A DNA stretch of 64,000 bases from Lachnospiraceae bacterium (GCA_902363675.1 CABJAV010000011.1:1-64000), one strand, 5' to 3'. Shown: positions 31,911 to 41,578, counted from the first letter of the stretch. Translations and numbers: made by a program. Notes: generated from the letters alone by a model not told the origin.

Positions 31911-33518
31911 ATGAAGAAAAAGACACTTGCACTGTTTCTGTCATGTGCGCTTGCAGTAAGTATGCTCAGCGGATGTGGAAGCAAAGACAAAGACACAAAG
32001 GAAGCTACGGAGAGCTCACAGGCATCCGAGACAGATGATCAGGCAGCGGCAGATGAAGTTGCAAAACTGATCGATGACATTTATGTACAGGAGAGAACCG
32101 ATAAGACAGACGAGCAGTGTGCAGCAGCAAAAGCAGCATGGGATAAGCTGACAGATGCACAGAAACAGCTCGTAGAGGGAGAGAATGCAGATCCTGATTA
32201 TTTCGGAAGAGATACCGGAGATGCTTCCAAGGATGATCCTTTGAACGCAGATGATATTGGAGAGAACGAAATTCTCGTCGTAAGCTTTGGTACTTCTTTC
32301 AACGATAGCCGTGTTGCTGATATCGGTGGTGTTGAGAAAGCAATTCAGGAAGCAAATCCGGATTGGTCTGTAAGACGTGCATTTACTGCACAGATCATCA
32401 TCAATCATGTACAGGCAAGAGATAATGAGAAGATCGATAACGTAGATCAGGCATTACAGAGAGCTGTTGACAATGGCGTTAAGAATCTTGTCATCCAGCC
32501 AACACACCTGATGCATGGTGCAGAGTATGACGAGCTTGTTGGGGAACTCGAGGCATACAAGGACAAATTTGAAAAAGTTGTCGTTGCTGAACCTTTATTA
32601 GGAGAAGTTGGTGCAGACGCTACAGAAATTAATGCAGATAAGAAAGCCGTAGCAGAAGATATTACAGCAGAGGCTGTAAAGACTGCCGGATATGATTCTT
32701 TGGATGATGCAAAAGAAGATAGTACTGCATTTGTATTTATGGGCCATGGTACATCCCATACAGCAAAGGTCAGCTACAGCCAGATGTCTGCACAGATGCA
32801 GCAGCTTGGATATGACAACGTATTCATTGGAACTGTAGAAGGTGAGCCGGAAGAGACTGCATGTGAGAACGTCATTAATGCAGTAAAAGAGGCTGGTTAC
32901 AAAAAAGTAATTCTTCGTCCGCTTATGGTTGTTGCCGGAGACCACGCAAACAACGATATGGCAGGCGATGATGACGATTCATGGAAGAGCCAGTTTACAG
33001 CAAGTGGCAATTTCGACAATATCGATACACAGATTGCTGGACTGGGCGAAATCGAAGCAATCCAGAAGATTTATGTTGAGCATACAAAGAATGCGATTAA
33101 ATCTCTGGGCAAGGTTTCCAAATCTGCTTCTGCAAGTGCAAGTGATGCACTTGCAGACGGCACCTATGCCGCAAAGTTTAATACAGACAGTGGAATGTTT
33201 CATGTAAATGAAGCGAATGATGGATGTGGAACACTGACCGTAAAAGATGGAAAGATGACCATTCATATCAGCCTTGTATCAAAGAAGATTATTAATCTCT
33301 TTGTTGGAACAGCAGCAGATGCCGCAAAAGACGGAGCAAAATTACTTGAGCCAACAACCGACACTGTAAAATACAGCGACGGAACAACAGAAGAAGTATA
33401 TGGATTTGATGTTCCGGTTGAAGCATTGGATCAGGAGTTTGATCTTGCAATTCTTGGAACCAAAGGAACATGGTATGACCATAAAGTCAGTGTTTCTGAT
33501 CCGCAAGCAACAAAATAG
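31911..33518 (+). CDS. cbiK: Lipoprotein sirohydrochlorin cobaltochelatase (CbiK-type) with an extra C-terminal domain
   Basis: 535 residues, about twice the usual CbiK length. A signal with lipobox MLSGCG (Cys 22) anchors it outside the cell. Residues ~120-395 are the chelatase: VVSFGTSFNDSR, then QPTHLMHGAEYDEL (His 199/202) and MGHGTSHTAKVSYSQM (His 279), the metal and tetrapyrrole ligands. Residues ~414-535 form a separate strand-rich domain starting LADGTYAAKFNTDSG that resembles the N-terminal domain of the next gene product. Extracytoplasmic CbiK proteins are known in some sulfate reducers, where they bind haem. Here the location in a B12-riboswitch uptake operon argues for binding or metal exchange of tetrapyrroles at the cell surface, not for cobalamin synthesis. 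Confidence 0.88.
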   Translation: MKKKTLALFLSCALAVSMLSGCGSKDKDTKEATESSQASETDDQAAADEVAKLIDDIYVQERTDKTDEQCAAAKAAWDKLTDAQKQLVEGENADPDYFGRDTGDASKDDPLNADDIGENEILVVSFGTSFNDSRVADIGGVEKAIQEANPDWSVRRAFTAQIIINHVQARDNEKIDNVDQALQRAVDNGVKNLVIQPTHLMHGAEYDELVGELEAYKDKFEKVVVAEPLLGEVGADATEINADKKAVAEDITAEAVKTAGYDSLDDAKEDSTAFVFMGHGTSHTAKVSYSQMSAQMQQLGYDNVFIGTVEGEPEETACENVINAVKEAGYKKVILRPLMVVAGDHANNDMAGDDDDSWKSQFTASGNFDNIDTQIAGLGEIEAIQKIYVEHTKNAIKSLGKVSKSASASASDALADGTYAAKFNTDSGMFHVNEANDGCGTLTVKDGKMTIHISLVSKKIINLFVGTAADAAKDGAKLLEPTTDTVKYSDGTTEEVYGFDVPVEALDQEFDLAILGTKGTWYDHKVSVSDPQATK

Positions 33519-33539
33519 TCAAAGGAATTTATCAATATT

Positions 33540-35027
33540 ATGAGAAAGAAAATCATAACAATCGCATCTTTATGTGTGGCCGGTATGCTTTTATGTGCAT
33601 GCGGGACAAAGAATAACAAGGTGGAGACACAGACCCAGACGCAGCAGCAGACCGAGAGTGAAGCGGCAACTTTAGCTGACGGAGAATATACCGTAAATGT
33701 GACACTTGAGGGAGGAAGCGGCAGAGCGACTGTGGATTCCGAGGCGAAAGTCAAAGTCACGGATGGACAGGCATATGCGACGATTGTCTGGAGCAGTACG
33801 CATTATGATTACATGCTGGTAGATGATCAGAAGTATGAGAATGAAAATGAAGGTGGCAATTCTACATTCACATTCCCAATTTCCGGAGTTCCATGCAAGA
33901 TGGATGTCGTGGGTGATACAACTGCGATGAGTACGCCGCATGAGATTGATTATACATTGACATTTTCTTTTCCGGAGGACGTTAGTTTTAACGACCTCGA
34001 CTGTACCGGGCATATGGAACTTGCCTATGCGGATCAGTTTCAGATAGATACATATGGAAACTATAAGCTTATTACGATCGTGGACAACGGTCGTTTTTTG
34101 CTTGTACCGGCAGGTGTCGCAGTGCCGACCGGTCTGCCTTCGGATGTGATAGTGTTACAGCAGCCGCTGACCAATGTATATCTGGTATCGAGCGCAGTCA
34201 TGGATCTCGTCTGTGAGATCGACGGACTGTCGAATGTGAAATATACAGCACTGAAAGAAAAGGACTGGTATGTACAAAAAGCGGCCGATGCAATGAAGTC
34301 CGGAGATCTGATCTATGCAGGAAAATACAGTGCGCCGGATTATGAGCTGCTGCTTGCCGGAGGATGTAAGTTTGCAGTTGAAAATACCATGATCTCCCAC
34401 AATCCGGAAGTAAAAGAAAAACTGGAAGAGCTGGGAATGAAGGTATTTGTGGAGCGCTCCAGCTATGAGAAGCATCCGCTGGGACGGCTGGAATGGATCA
34501 AACTTTTTGGCGTACTGTTCGGAAAGGAACAGCAGGCCAAAGCGTATTTTGATGCGCAGGTAGAGCGGGTCAAGCCGATTTTGGAGAAGGAAAACACAGG
34601 AAAAACCGTAGCATTTTTTGCAGTGTCTTCCGACGGAACGATCACGGTTCGAAAAACAAATGATTATGTGGCCTCTATGATTGGTCTTGCCGGCGGAAAT
34701 TATTCCCTGGGCGGCTATACGGATGGGGAGAAAAATGCACTTTCCACCATGAAAATGCAGATGGAAGATTTTTATGCGGCAGAAAAGGATGCGGATATTC
34801 TCATTTACAATGGCACAATCGAGGGTGAACTGAAAACCGTCGATGAACTGATAAAGAAAAACAGTCTGTTTGCTGATTTCAAAGCGGTAAAAAACGGTCA
34901 GGTCTATACAACCGGAAGTAATTTCTATCAGCAGTCCACAGGAACCTGTGATTTTATCGAAGACTTGAACAAAATACTTACGGGTGATGCGGATACTTCC
35001 TACCGTTTTCTGAAAAAGATTGAATAG
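33540..35027 (+). CDS. ABC transporter substrate-binding lipoprotein (BtuF/FecB-like) with an N-terminal NEAT-like domain
   Basis: 495 residues. Lipobox LLCAC (Cys about 20). After a Thr/Gln linker, residues ~45-155 are a beta-sandwich-like domain: LADGEYTVNVTLEGGSG, AKVKVTDGQAYATIVW, and PHEIDYTLTFSFPE. The layout (xDGxY start, xVxDGx strand, YxxxF-type end) is reminiscent of NEAT haem-binding domains. Residues ~175-495 are a family-8 binding protein for iron-siderophore, haem or cobalamin (VLQQPLTNVYLVSSAVMDLV, ..., ADILIYNGTIEGEL). It would bring substrate to the FecCD permease encoded next. Confidence 0.85.
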   Translation: MRKKIITIASLCVAGMLLCACGTKNNKVETQTQTQQQTESEAATLADGEYTVNVTLEGGSGRATVDSEAKVKVTDGQAYATIVWSSTHYDYMLVDDQKYENENEGGNSTFTFPISGVPCKMDVVGDTTAMSTPHEIDYTLTFSFPEDVSFNDLDCTGHMELAYADQFQIDTYGNYKLITIVDNGRFLLVPAGVAVPTGLPSDVIVLQQPLTNVYLVSSAVMDLVCEIDGLSNVKYTALKEKDWYVQKAADAMKSGDLIYAGKYSAPDYELLLAGGCKFAVENTMISHNPEVKEKLEELGMKVFVERSSYEKHPLGRLEWIKLFGVLFGKEQQAKAYFDAQVERVKPILEKENTGKTVAFFAVSSDGTITVRKTNDYVASMIGLAGGNYSLGGYTDGEKNALSTMKMQMEDFYAAEKDADILIYNGTIEGELKTVDELIKKNSLFADFKAVKNGQVYTTGSNFYQQSTGTCDFIEDLNKILTGDADTSYRFLKKIE

Positions 35028-35060
35028 GTACAAATAATCATTATTAAAAGGAGTGCACCT

Positions 35061-36077
35061 ATGGCACAAAAGAATCGTAAAACAAGATATATAATTGCAT
35101 TTGCAGCGATGATCGTGTTGCTTGTGTTGCTTTTTTGCTGGAATGTAGGGGCAGGAAGTGTGGAGATGTCGTTGACCGATTTTGTACATTTGATGCAAAA
35201 GCGGGATGCCGATGACACCTTGTATCAGATTGTATGGAAAATACGTCTTCCCCGCATCCTTGCGGCGATTCTTCTTGGCGGAGCGTTGTCCGTTTCCGGC
35301 TTTTTGCTCCAGAGCTTTTTTCAGAATCCCATTGCGGGACCATATGTGCTGGGAATTTCATCAGGGGCAAAGCTTGTTGTGGCGCTTGTCATGATTTTTT
35401 TGCTGGGACAAGGCATCAATATCAGTTCGTTTGGCATGGTGGCGTCGGCTTTTGTGGGATCGCTTCTTGCCATGAGTTTTGTACTTCTCATTTCGTTTCG
35501 CGTTTCGCGGATGTCTCTGCTTGTAGTGTGCGGTATCATGATCGGATACATTTGTTCCGCAATTACAGATTTTTGCGTGACGTTCGCGGATGACTCGAAT
35601 ATCGTGAATCTGCATAACTGGTCCATGGGAAGTTTCTCCGGTATGACATGGGACAATATCCGGATGATGGCAGTGCTTGTAGGAATCACGATTGTTATTA
35701 CGTTTCTTCTTGCAAAGCCGATCGGTGCGTATCAGCTGGGAGAATCCTATGCGCGCAACATGGGAGTCAATGTCAAGGCACTTCGCGTTGCATTGATTCT
35801 GTTGTCCAGTTTATTGTCTGCCTGCGTCACGGCATTTGCCGGTCCGATTTCTTTTGTAGGAATCGCGGTTCCACATCTGGTTCGGATGGCAACAAAGACA
35901 GCCAAACCGCTGATTCTGATTCCGGGCTGTTTTCTTGCCGGTGCAGTAATTACCCTGTTCTGTGACGGAATTGCAAGGACGGTGTTTGCACCGACGGAAA
36001 TCAGTATCAGTTCTGTGACAGCAGTCTTTTTGGTACCGGTAGTTATCGTGGCGATGTTGCGGAAACAGAATCGATGA
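35061..36077 (+). CDS. FecCD-family ABC transporter permease (iron/haem/cobalamin)
   Basis: 338 residues with about ten membrane helices. Family motifs are RLPRILAAILLGGALSVSGF, QSFFQNPIAGPYVLGISSGA and FAGPISFVGIAVPHLVRM. The start has AAAAGGAG 7 bases upstream. As in BtuC it should form a homodimer. The cobalamin riboswitch at the head of the operon makes a corrinoid or another tetrapyrrole the likely substrate. Confidence 0.92.
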   Translation: MAQKNRKTRYIIAFAAMIVLLVLLFCWNVGAGSVEMSLTDFVHLMQKRDADDTLYQIVWKIRLPRILAAILLGGALSVSGFLLQSFFQNPIAGPYVLGISSGAKLVVALVMIFLLGQGINISSFGMVASAFVGSLLAMSFVLLISFRVSRMSLLVVCGIMIGYICSAITDFCVTFADDSNIVNLHNWSMGSFSGMTWDNIRMMAVLVGITIVITFLLAKPIGAYQLGESYARNMGVNVKALRVALILLSSLLSACVTAFAGPISFVGIAVPHLVRMATKTAKPLILIPGCFLAGAVITLFCDGIARTVFAPTEISISSVTAVFLVPVVIVAMLRKQNR

Positions 36078-36092
36078 TGAGGTGATCAGAGA

Positions 36093-37220
36093 ATGGATGA
36101 AAACAGCAATTTCAGAAAAGAAAACGAGGGAGAATTTTCTGCCTTTTCGACGGAGCATCTTACGGTAGGATATGATAAAATGCCGTTGATCAAAGATGTG
36201 AATCTGCAGGTACGGCCGGGCGAAATCCTTACGCTGATCGGACCGAATGGTTCCGGTAAATCCACTATTTTAAAAACAATTACACGGCAGTTGAAGCAGA
36301 TTGGTGGTACGGTATATCTGGGAAAAGAGACGATGCGTGGTATGGGGGACAATGAAGTTTCCCGGAGATTATCCATGGTCATGACGGAGCGCGTCCGGAC
36401 GGAACTGATGAGCGGACGGGAAGTTGTAGCATCGGGGCGTTATCCATATACGGGGCGGTTGGGAATTTTGTCCCCGGAGGACTGGGAGAAAGTCGATGAG
36501 GCAATTGCACTGGTACATGCGAAAGAAGTGCAGGAGCAGGATTTTATGAAGATCAGTGATGGACAAAGGCAGCGTCTGATGCTTGCGCGCGCCATTGCGC
36601 AGGACACGAAGATTCTTGTGCTGGATGAGCCGACATCCTATCTGGATATGGGATTTAAGCTGGACATTCTGGCGAATATCCGTCTGCTTGCAAGAGAACG
36701 CAATCTTGCAATCGTCATGTCACTTCATGAACTTGACCTTGCGCAGAAGATATCCGATACGATTGCATGCGTAAAAGGGGATCGGATCGATCGCATCGGC
36801 ACACCGGAAGAAATCTTTGCGGGAGACTATGTGCAGAAGCTGTATGGCGTGGCAAAGGAAAATTTTGATCCACTCACCGGACAGGTGTTTTTTCCGAAAA
36901 ATGCACAGGCGCCGAAAGTGTTTGTCATTGGTGGAGGCGGTGCGGGGATTCCGGTATATCATTGCCTGCAAAGACAGAATATTCCGTTTGCGGCAGGCAT
37001 ACTTCAGGAAAATGATGTGGAATTTGCAGCAGCAAAGGCGATGGCAGTACAACTTGTGTGGGAGAGAGCCTTTTACCCGATCGATGAAAAAAAGGTGTGG
37101 GAAGCAAAGAAAATTATGGATTCATGTAGCAAATGTATCTGTGCAGTGGAACAGTTTGGTCCGTTAAATGAGGCAAACCGGCAACTGGCAGAGTATGCAA
37201 AAGGGCTGCAATTTTTATGA
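36093..37220 (+). CDS. ABC transporter ATP-binding protein (BtuD/FecE-like) with a C-terminal extension
   Basis: 375 residues; the ATPase part (to ~residue 255) has Walker A GPNGSGKST, a variant signature ISDGQRQRLMLARAI (Asp for the first Gly of LSGGQ) and Walker B ILVLDEPTSYLD. The last ~105 residues add a Rossmann-like strand-loop (KVFVIGGGGAGIPVYHCLQR) and a short Cys pair (DSCSKCICAVEQ). This extension is not found in BtuD itself. It may sense a nucleotide or redox state. It is the last gene of the operon, with GAGGTGA 8 bases before its start. Confidence 0.88.
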   Translation: MDENSNFRKENEGEFSAFSTEHLTVGYDKMPLIKDVNLQVRPGEILTLIGPNGSGKSTILKTITRQLKQIGGTVYLGKETMRGMGDNEVSRRLSMVMTERVRTELMSGREVVASGRYPYTGRLGILSPEDWEKVDEAIALVHAKEVQEQDFMKISDGQRQRLMLARAIAQDTKILVLDEPTSYLDMGFKLDILANIRLLARERNLAIVMSLHELDLAQKISDTIACVKGDRIDRIGTPEEIFAGDYVQKLYGVAKENFDPLTGQVFFPKNAQAPKVFVIGGGGAGIPVYHCLQRQNIPFAAGILQENDVEFAAAKAMAVQLVWERAFYPIDEKKVWEAKKIMDSCSKCICAVEQFGPLNEANRQLAEYAKGLQFL

Positions 37221-37279
37221 ATTTGTCGAAAATGAGCGAAATCCAATGCAATTTTTTAAGTATTTAAGTACTTCTGACA

Positions 37280-37308
37280 TTGAACTTGAAGGCAATTAAT
37301 AGTATAAT
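37280..37308 (+). promoter_or_regulatory. Promoter of pgi
   Basis: TTGAAC (37280-37285), 17-bp spacer, TATAAT (37303-37308). Confidence 0.8.
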
Positions 37309-37365
37309 TTAGGACGATTGAGGAAATAAATGAATGAAATAATTAATAATAAGGAGGAAACTATA

Positions 37366-38946
37366 ATGGTTACCTGGAACAACTTAGATACTCTTGATTC
37401 TTTTGATAAGCTTTCAAAAGTAGAGCGTGTAAACCTTGCAGAGGTTATGTCCGGTGAGAACGGAGCAAACCGTGTAAAGAATTACAGCGTTCCGATGGCA
37501 GAGGGATTTACCTATAATTATGCCGCAAAAGCTGTAGATGACAATGTATTGGATGCTCTCGTAAAATTGGCAGAAGAAGCACAACTTGCAGAGAAATTTG
37601 AGGAACTTTACAATGGTGCAGTGATCAATACCGGTGAGAACCGTCTCGTTCTTCATCAGCTGACTCGTGGACAGTTAGGCAATGCAGTAGTTGCTGATGG
37701 CGTGGACAAGCGCAAGTTCTACGTTGAGCAGCAGCAGAGAATCGCTGATTTTGCAAACAAAGTACATGCAGGTGAGATCACAAACGCAGCAGGCGAGAAG
37801 TTCACAACAGTTGTTCAGATCGGTATCGGTGGTAGTGACCTTGGCCCTCGTGCTATGTATCTGGCACTTGAAAACTGGGCAAAGAAAAATAATACATTCA
37901 AGATGGAAGCAAAATTCATCAGCAACGTAGATCCTGATGATGCAGCAGCAGTACTGAACTCTGTTGATGTAGCACATTCTATCTTCGTACTTGTTTCCAA
38001 ATCAGGTACAACACTTGAGACTTTAACAAATGAGTCATTCGTAAAAGACGCATTAAAGAAAGCAGGACTGGATGCATCCAAGCATATGATCGCTGTAACA
38101 AGTGAGACATCTCCTCTGGCAAAGAGTGATGATTATCTTGCAGCATTCTTCATGGATGATTACATTGGTGGCCGCTATTCTTCTACATCCGCAGTTGGTG
38201 GAGCAGTGCTTTCTCTGGCATTCGGACCGGACGTATTCGCACAGTTCTTAGAGGGTGCAGCAGCAGAAGATAAGCTTTCTGCAAATAAGGATGTCTTAAA
38301 GAACCCTGAAATGCTTGATGCATTGATCGGTGTATATGAGCGCAACGTATTGGGATACCCAAGTACAGCCGTTCTTCCATATTCACAGGCATTGAACCGT
38401 TTCCCTGCACACTTACAGCAGGTAGATATGGAGTCTAACGGTAAATCCGTTAACCGTTTTGGTGAGCCGGTAAATTATCCGACCGGACCAGTGATCTTTG
38501 GTGAGCCTGGAACAAACGGACAGCATTCCTTCTATCAGTTGCTTCATCAGGGAACAGATATCGTGCCTCTTCAGTTTGTTGGATTCAAGAACAGCCAGAT
38601 CGGTACAGATGTTGTGATTCAGGACAGCACAAGCCAGCAGAAGCTCTGCGCAAACGTTGCAGCACAGATCGTTGCCTTTGCATGCGGTAAAGAAGATGAG
38701 AACCGTAACAAGAACTTCGAAGGTGGACGTCCATCCAGCATTATTATCGGAGACAGCGTAAATCCGAAGTCTCTGGGTGCATTACTTGCACACTTTGAGA
38801 ACAAGATTATGTTCCAGGGATTCTTATGGAATGTAAACAGCTTCGATCAGGAAGGTGTTCAGCTTGGTAAAGTACTGGCAAAACGTGTACTTGCACATGA
38901 GACAGATGGTGCATTAAAAGAGTTCAGTGATTTATTGAACATCTAG
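37366..38946 (+). CDS. pgi: Glucose-6-phosphate isomerase
   Basis: 526 residues from ATG 37366, which has AAGGAGG 9 bases upstream; an earlier in-frame ATG at 37330 has no site. Family motifs are IGIGGSDLGPRAMYLALENW, VLVSKSGTTLETLTNE and GGRYSSTSAVGGAVLSLAFG. The enzyme interconverts glucose 6-phosphate and fructose 6-phosphate in the cytoplasm. Codon use is strongly biased, as expected for a highly expressed glycolytic gene. It stands alone between its own promoter and terminator. It could also supply fructose 6-phosphate for the amino sugars used by the exopolysaccharide operon downstream. Confidence 0.95.
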   Translation: MVTWNNLDTLDSFDKLSKVERVNLAEVMSGENGANRVKNYSVPMAEGFTYNYAAKAVDDNVLDALVKLAEEAQLAEKFEELYNGAVINTGENRLVLHQLTRGQLGNAVVADGVDKRKFYVEQQQRIADFANKVHAGEITNAAGEKFTTVVQIGIGGSDLGPRAMYLALENWAKKNNTFKMEAKFISNVDPDDAAAVLNSVDVAHSIFVLVSKSGTTLETLTNESFVKDALKKAGLDASKHMIAVTSETSPLAKSDDYLAAFFMDDYIGGRYSSTSAVGGAVLSLAFGPDVFAQFLEGAAAEDKLSANKDVLKNPEMLDALIGVYERNVLGYPSTAVLPYSQALNRFPAHLQQVDMESNGKSVNRFGEPVNYPTGPVIFGEPGTNGQHSFYQLLHQGTDIVPLQFVGFKNSQIGTDVVIQDSTSQQKLCANVAAQIVAFACGKEDENRNKNFEGGRPSSIIIGDSVNPKSLGALLAHFENKIMFQGFLWNVNSFDQEGVQLGKVLAKRVLAHETDGALKEFSDLLNI

Positions 38947-38998
38947 TAAACGTTTATACATTAACCAGACCCGATAATAAATGAAATATATAATAACA

Positions 38999-39044
38999 AA
39001 CCCGCATTTTCAGTCCGTCAGGATTGAGGATGCGGGTTTTTTGT
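38999..39044 (+). terminator. Rho-independent terminator of pgi
   Basis: AACCCGCAT pairs with ATGCGGGTT and is followed by TTTTTGTG. The loop holds a second small stem. Confidence 0.85.
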
Positions 39045-39206
39045 GTGGAAATGGAATGTAAAAATATTGTGCAAATAGTAGAAATTTAAGGTCATAGTTG
39101 AAAATAATTGTAAAATTTGATATTATGAAGAAAATATATTGTAATTAATAGAATAATTACAATAAAGAAATTTTGGTGCGTTGAAGAACGGAAAGGAGAA
39201 CAGATT

Positions 39207-40619
39207 ATGAAAAAATATATAGTGAAGATGGTAGCATTATGTTCAACAATTTTTTTATCTCTAGCATCGCAAACAAATAATATTTGGGCAGGGGAAAGCT
39301 ATAAAATAAACAATACAGTAGCAAAAAATTATGAAGTTAAATATGAAAACATAACGAAGTTAGATCTTAAAACTGAAAAGCAACTTTCAAATAATAAAAT
39401 AAAGGACTATTTGACAGAACAGGTAAAAACTCAAAATTCAGAAGTGGCAGTGGAGGAAGATAGTACCAGTAAAATATATTATGGAACAATGACCGGAAAA
39501 TTATCGAAGACAAATGATTATTTAATGTATCCTGCAAAGCTGTCTGCGGGTGAATATCTTCAGGCAAAACTTACATTACCAACAGATCCACAGATAGATT
39601 ATGATTTATTATTGTTTGATTCTTCATTATCACTTATTAAATCAAGTGATTATGTGACTTGTACAACTAGTGAAATGGCAACTTTAGATGAATCAATAGG
39701 TTATATTGCAAATAAAGATGAGACAGTATATGTTTGTGTATATTCTGTAGGTGGTGGTAGTAACACAGAATCCTATACGCTGGATTATACGATAACAACT
39801 AACTTTTCAGATTCTTCAGAACCAAATGAAAATGCAAAAGAAGCAATAGATTTATCAATGAATGAAATGGGAGCAAATGTTTCTGCAAAATTGAATTCTC
39901 CATTGGATAATGATTGGTATCGTTTCATCGTTAAGGAGGGGGATTCATATGATAAAGTAAGATTGAATATTTCATCAAGCTCTACTACAAATGGATGCAA
40001 AATTGAGATATATAAAAATTTAGTGTCTGATTATTATGCTATGTTAAGAGTTGGATATGGAACAGGAGGAGAGGTTGCATTAGATGCTGGAACATATTAT
40101 ATTAGAGTTGTAAGTACTAATACAGTTGATGATTTTAATGCAGGAGATATACCTACTTATAAATTATCCGTTTCTCAGACAACAAAGGTAGACAAGATTA
40201 CTATTACCGATTATTCTGCATATCATGGAACTGAAAATGTAGATTATCCAGAAGGAAAATTCTATAGGGTAGATCAAAGCCTTACAAATGTGGTGACAGT
40301 AAAGGGGAGAGCTTACTATACAGATGAAAATGGCAGAAGCCAACCTATTGCCAATGCAACAATAATAGGCGAAGTTAAAGATCAACAATGGGAGAAACTG
40401 AATAGGCCAGATATGTCCACCGTTACAAGTACTGCTGTTACAGACAGTGATGGATATTATGAAATGACATTTTATTTAAAGACAGCAGTTGGAGGTCTGA
40501 GTCATTTTGTTACAGTTTCAACACATCATTATGATTTGATGGATGTGACGATTAAAGCAAGTTCGAACGATAAGGCTACTGCAAAGTCAAAGTTTTATTA
40601 TTTGAAGTATTGCGATTAA
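39207..40619 (+). CDS. Secreted protein with PPC-type domains and a C-terminal Ig-like domain
   Basis: 470 residues with a Sec signal (VKMVALCSTIFLSLAS, cleavage near QTNNIWAG). Two PPC/pre-peptidase C-terminal-like beta-sandwiches are suggested by the pairs DYLMYPAKLSAGEYLQAKLTL/DYDLLLFDSSLSLI (~residues 105-190) and NDWYRFIVKEGDSYDKVRL/GTYYIRVVST (~230-320). The last ~110 residues look like an Ig/CNA-like domain (TVKGRAYYTDENGR, VTDSDGYYEMTFYLKT). No protease domain is present, so it may be a surface adhesin or carrier. It is AT-rich compared with pgi, has GGAAAGGAG upstream, and is followed by an unknown gene. Confidence 0.7.
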   Translation: MKKYIVKMVALCSTIFLSLASQTNNIWAGESYKINNTVAKNYEVKYENITKLDLKTEKQLSNNKIKDYLTEQVKTQNSEVAVEEDSTSKIYYGTMTGKLSKTNDYLMYPAKLSAGEYLQAKLTLPTDPQIDYDLLLFDSSLSLIKSSDYVTCTTSEMATLDESIGYIANKDETVYVCVYSVGGGSNTESYTLDYTITTNFSDSSEPNENAKEAIDLSMNEMGANVSAKLNSPLDNDWYRFIVKEGDSYDKVRLNISSSSTTNGCKIEIYKNLVSDYYAMLRVGYGTGGEVALDAGTYYIRVVSTNTVDDFNAGDIPTYKLSVSQTTKVDKITITDYSAYHGTENVDYPEGKFYRVDQSLTNVVTVKGRAYYTDENGRSQPIANATIIGEVKDQQWEKLNRPDMSTVTSTAVTDSDGYYEMTFYLKTAVGGLSHFVTVSTHHYDLMDVTIKASSNDKATAKSKFYYLKYCD

Positions 40620-40637
40620 TGGAAAAGGGGAATCTGT

Positions 40638-41525
40638 ATGAAGAATCAAATTAATATCACTGCGAATTTTGTAAGTAGTAAATCTGTAGAAAATCAGTCA
40701 ATTTTTCATTGCGCAGATAAAACGAAGATAAAAATTTCTGGAATAGAGAATCAGGAACAGAAGGGCACAAAGAATACGGATACCGTCTTAAATTTGTCAA
40801 AGGAAGGAAAACTGAAGTATCAGAATCAGGAGAAGGTCACAGATAAGAAAACTTCGGGAATAACAAGTGCACGTGAGTTGTATGAGAATTTGTCTGATGA
40901 ATTAATAGATAGTTGGCGAGGATTTCGGACTGGTAAAGTTATCAACTTTATGGAGGTTATTCGTTTGGACGAGCCAGAAACATATACGAAACTTCTAGAA
41001 GCAGATGCACGAGAAAATGGAGAAACAGAGTATGATATATATAATGAATGGTATTTTAGACGGTGTTTCGATAAAGATGGCAATTGGAGAAATCCGGTAG
41101 CCGGACAAGGTGCAGTATTGGATACTCTTGACCAGTTGTATTCGGATGATCAGCATGACACAAGATTTAATTATTATAGTGACAATAGCGAAACAAATAT
41201 GTGGGGATTAAACTCTAAGTTTACGGTTCTATTACCGGTAGACATGTTAAATGATCTGGCAACGTTAGATAATATTCAGAAAATGCCAGAAGAAAAGTAT
41301 TCCGATATTCATAATAATGTAGAAAAAATAGATGAAGCAGTTAAAAAAATGAAAGAGGCAGAAAAGAACTATGAAGGAAACCTGGAGGAACTTCAGTTTG
41401 GTGTAAAATTGTGGAATAATGGAGATGTAACTTACCATGCAAATTATAAAGGATGTAAGGGTGGAAAAATTGGTATTATGGCAAATAGTGCCGAAGAGTT
41501 ATTACAAAAGTTGATGTCTGAATAA
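40638..41525 (+). CDS. Hypothetical protein
   Basis: 295 residues, no signal peptide or membrane segment. The first ~75 residues are low-complexity and polar. The central part (SARELYENLSDELIDSWRGF and EYDIYNEWYFRRCFDKDGNW) is folded and rich in aromatic residues. A helical Lys/Glu stretch (~210-250) precedes a short strand-rich end (GVKLWNNGDVTYHANYKGC). I do not recognise the family. It starts 19 bases after the secreted PPC protein, with AAAAGGGG upstream, and both share AT-rich codon use, so they were probably acquired together. Confidence 0.6.
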   Translation: MKNQINITANFVSSKSVENQSIFHCADKTKIKISGIENQEQKGTKNTDTVLNLSKEGKLKYQNQEKVTDKKTSGITSARELYENLSDELIDSWRGFRTGKVINFMEVIRLDEPETYTKLLEADARENGETEYDIYNEWYFRRCFDKDGNWRNPVAGQGAVLDTLDQLYSDDQHDTRFNYYSDNSETNMWGLNSKFTVLLPVDMLNDLATLDNIQKMPEEKYSDIHNNVEKIDEAVKKMKEAEKNYEGNLEELQFGVKLWNNGDVTYHANYKGCKGGKIGIMANSAEELLQKLMSE

Positions 41526-41532
41526 TGGGGCA

Positions 41533-41578
41533 AAAAAAGAAACTTCCCAACTGAAGAGGTATGGGAAGTTTCTTTTTT
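41533..41578 (+). terminator. Rho-independent terminator
   Basis: GAAACTTCCCA pairs with TGGGAAGTTTC, followed by TTTTTT. A-tract on the left side means it may also work for the minus strand. The ~200 bases to 41782 hold no gene that I can support. Confidence 0.85.

Noticed and set aside
34155..35198. 347-codon minus-strand frame opposite the binding protein of the tetrapyrrole operon
   Set aside because: Same reason: the plus strand is clearly coding, and this frame spans a gene border without signals.
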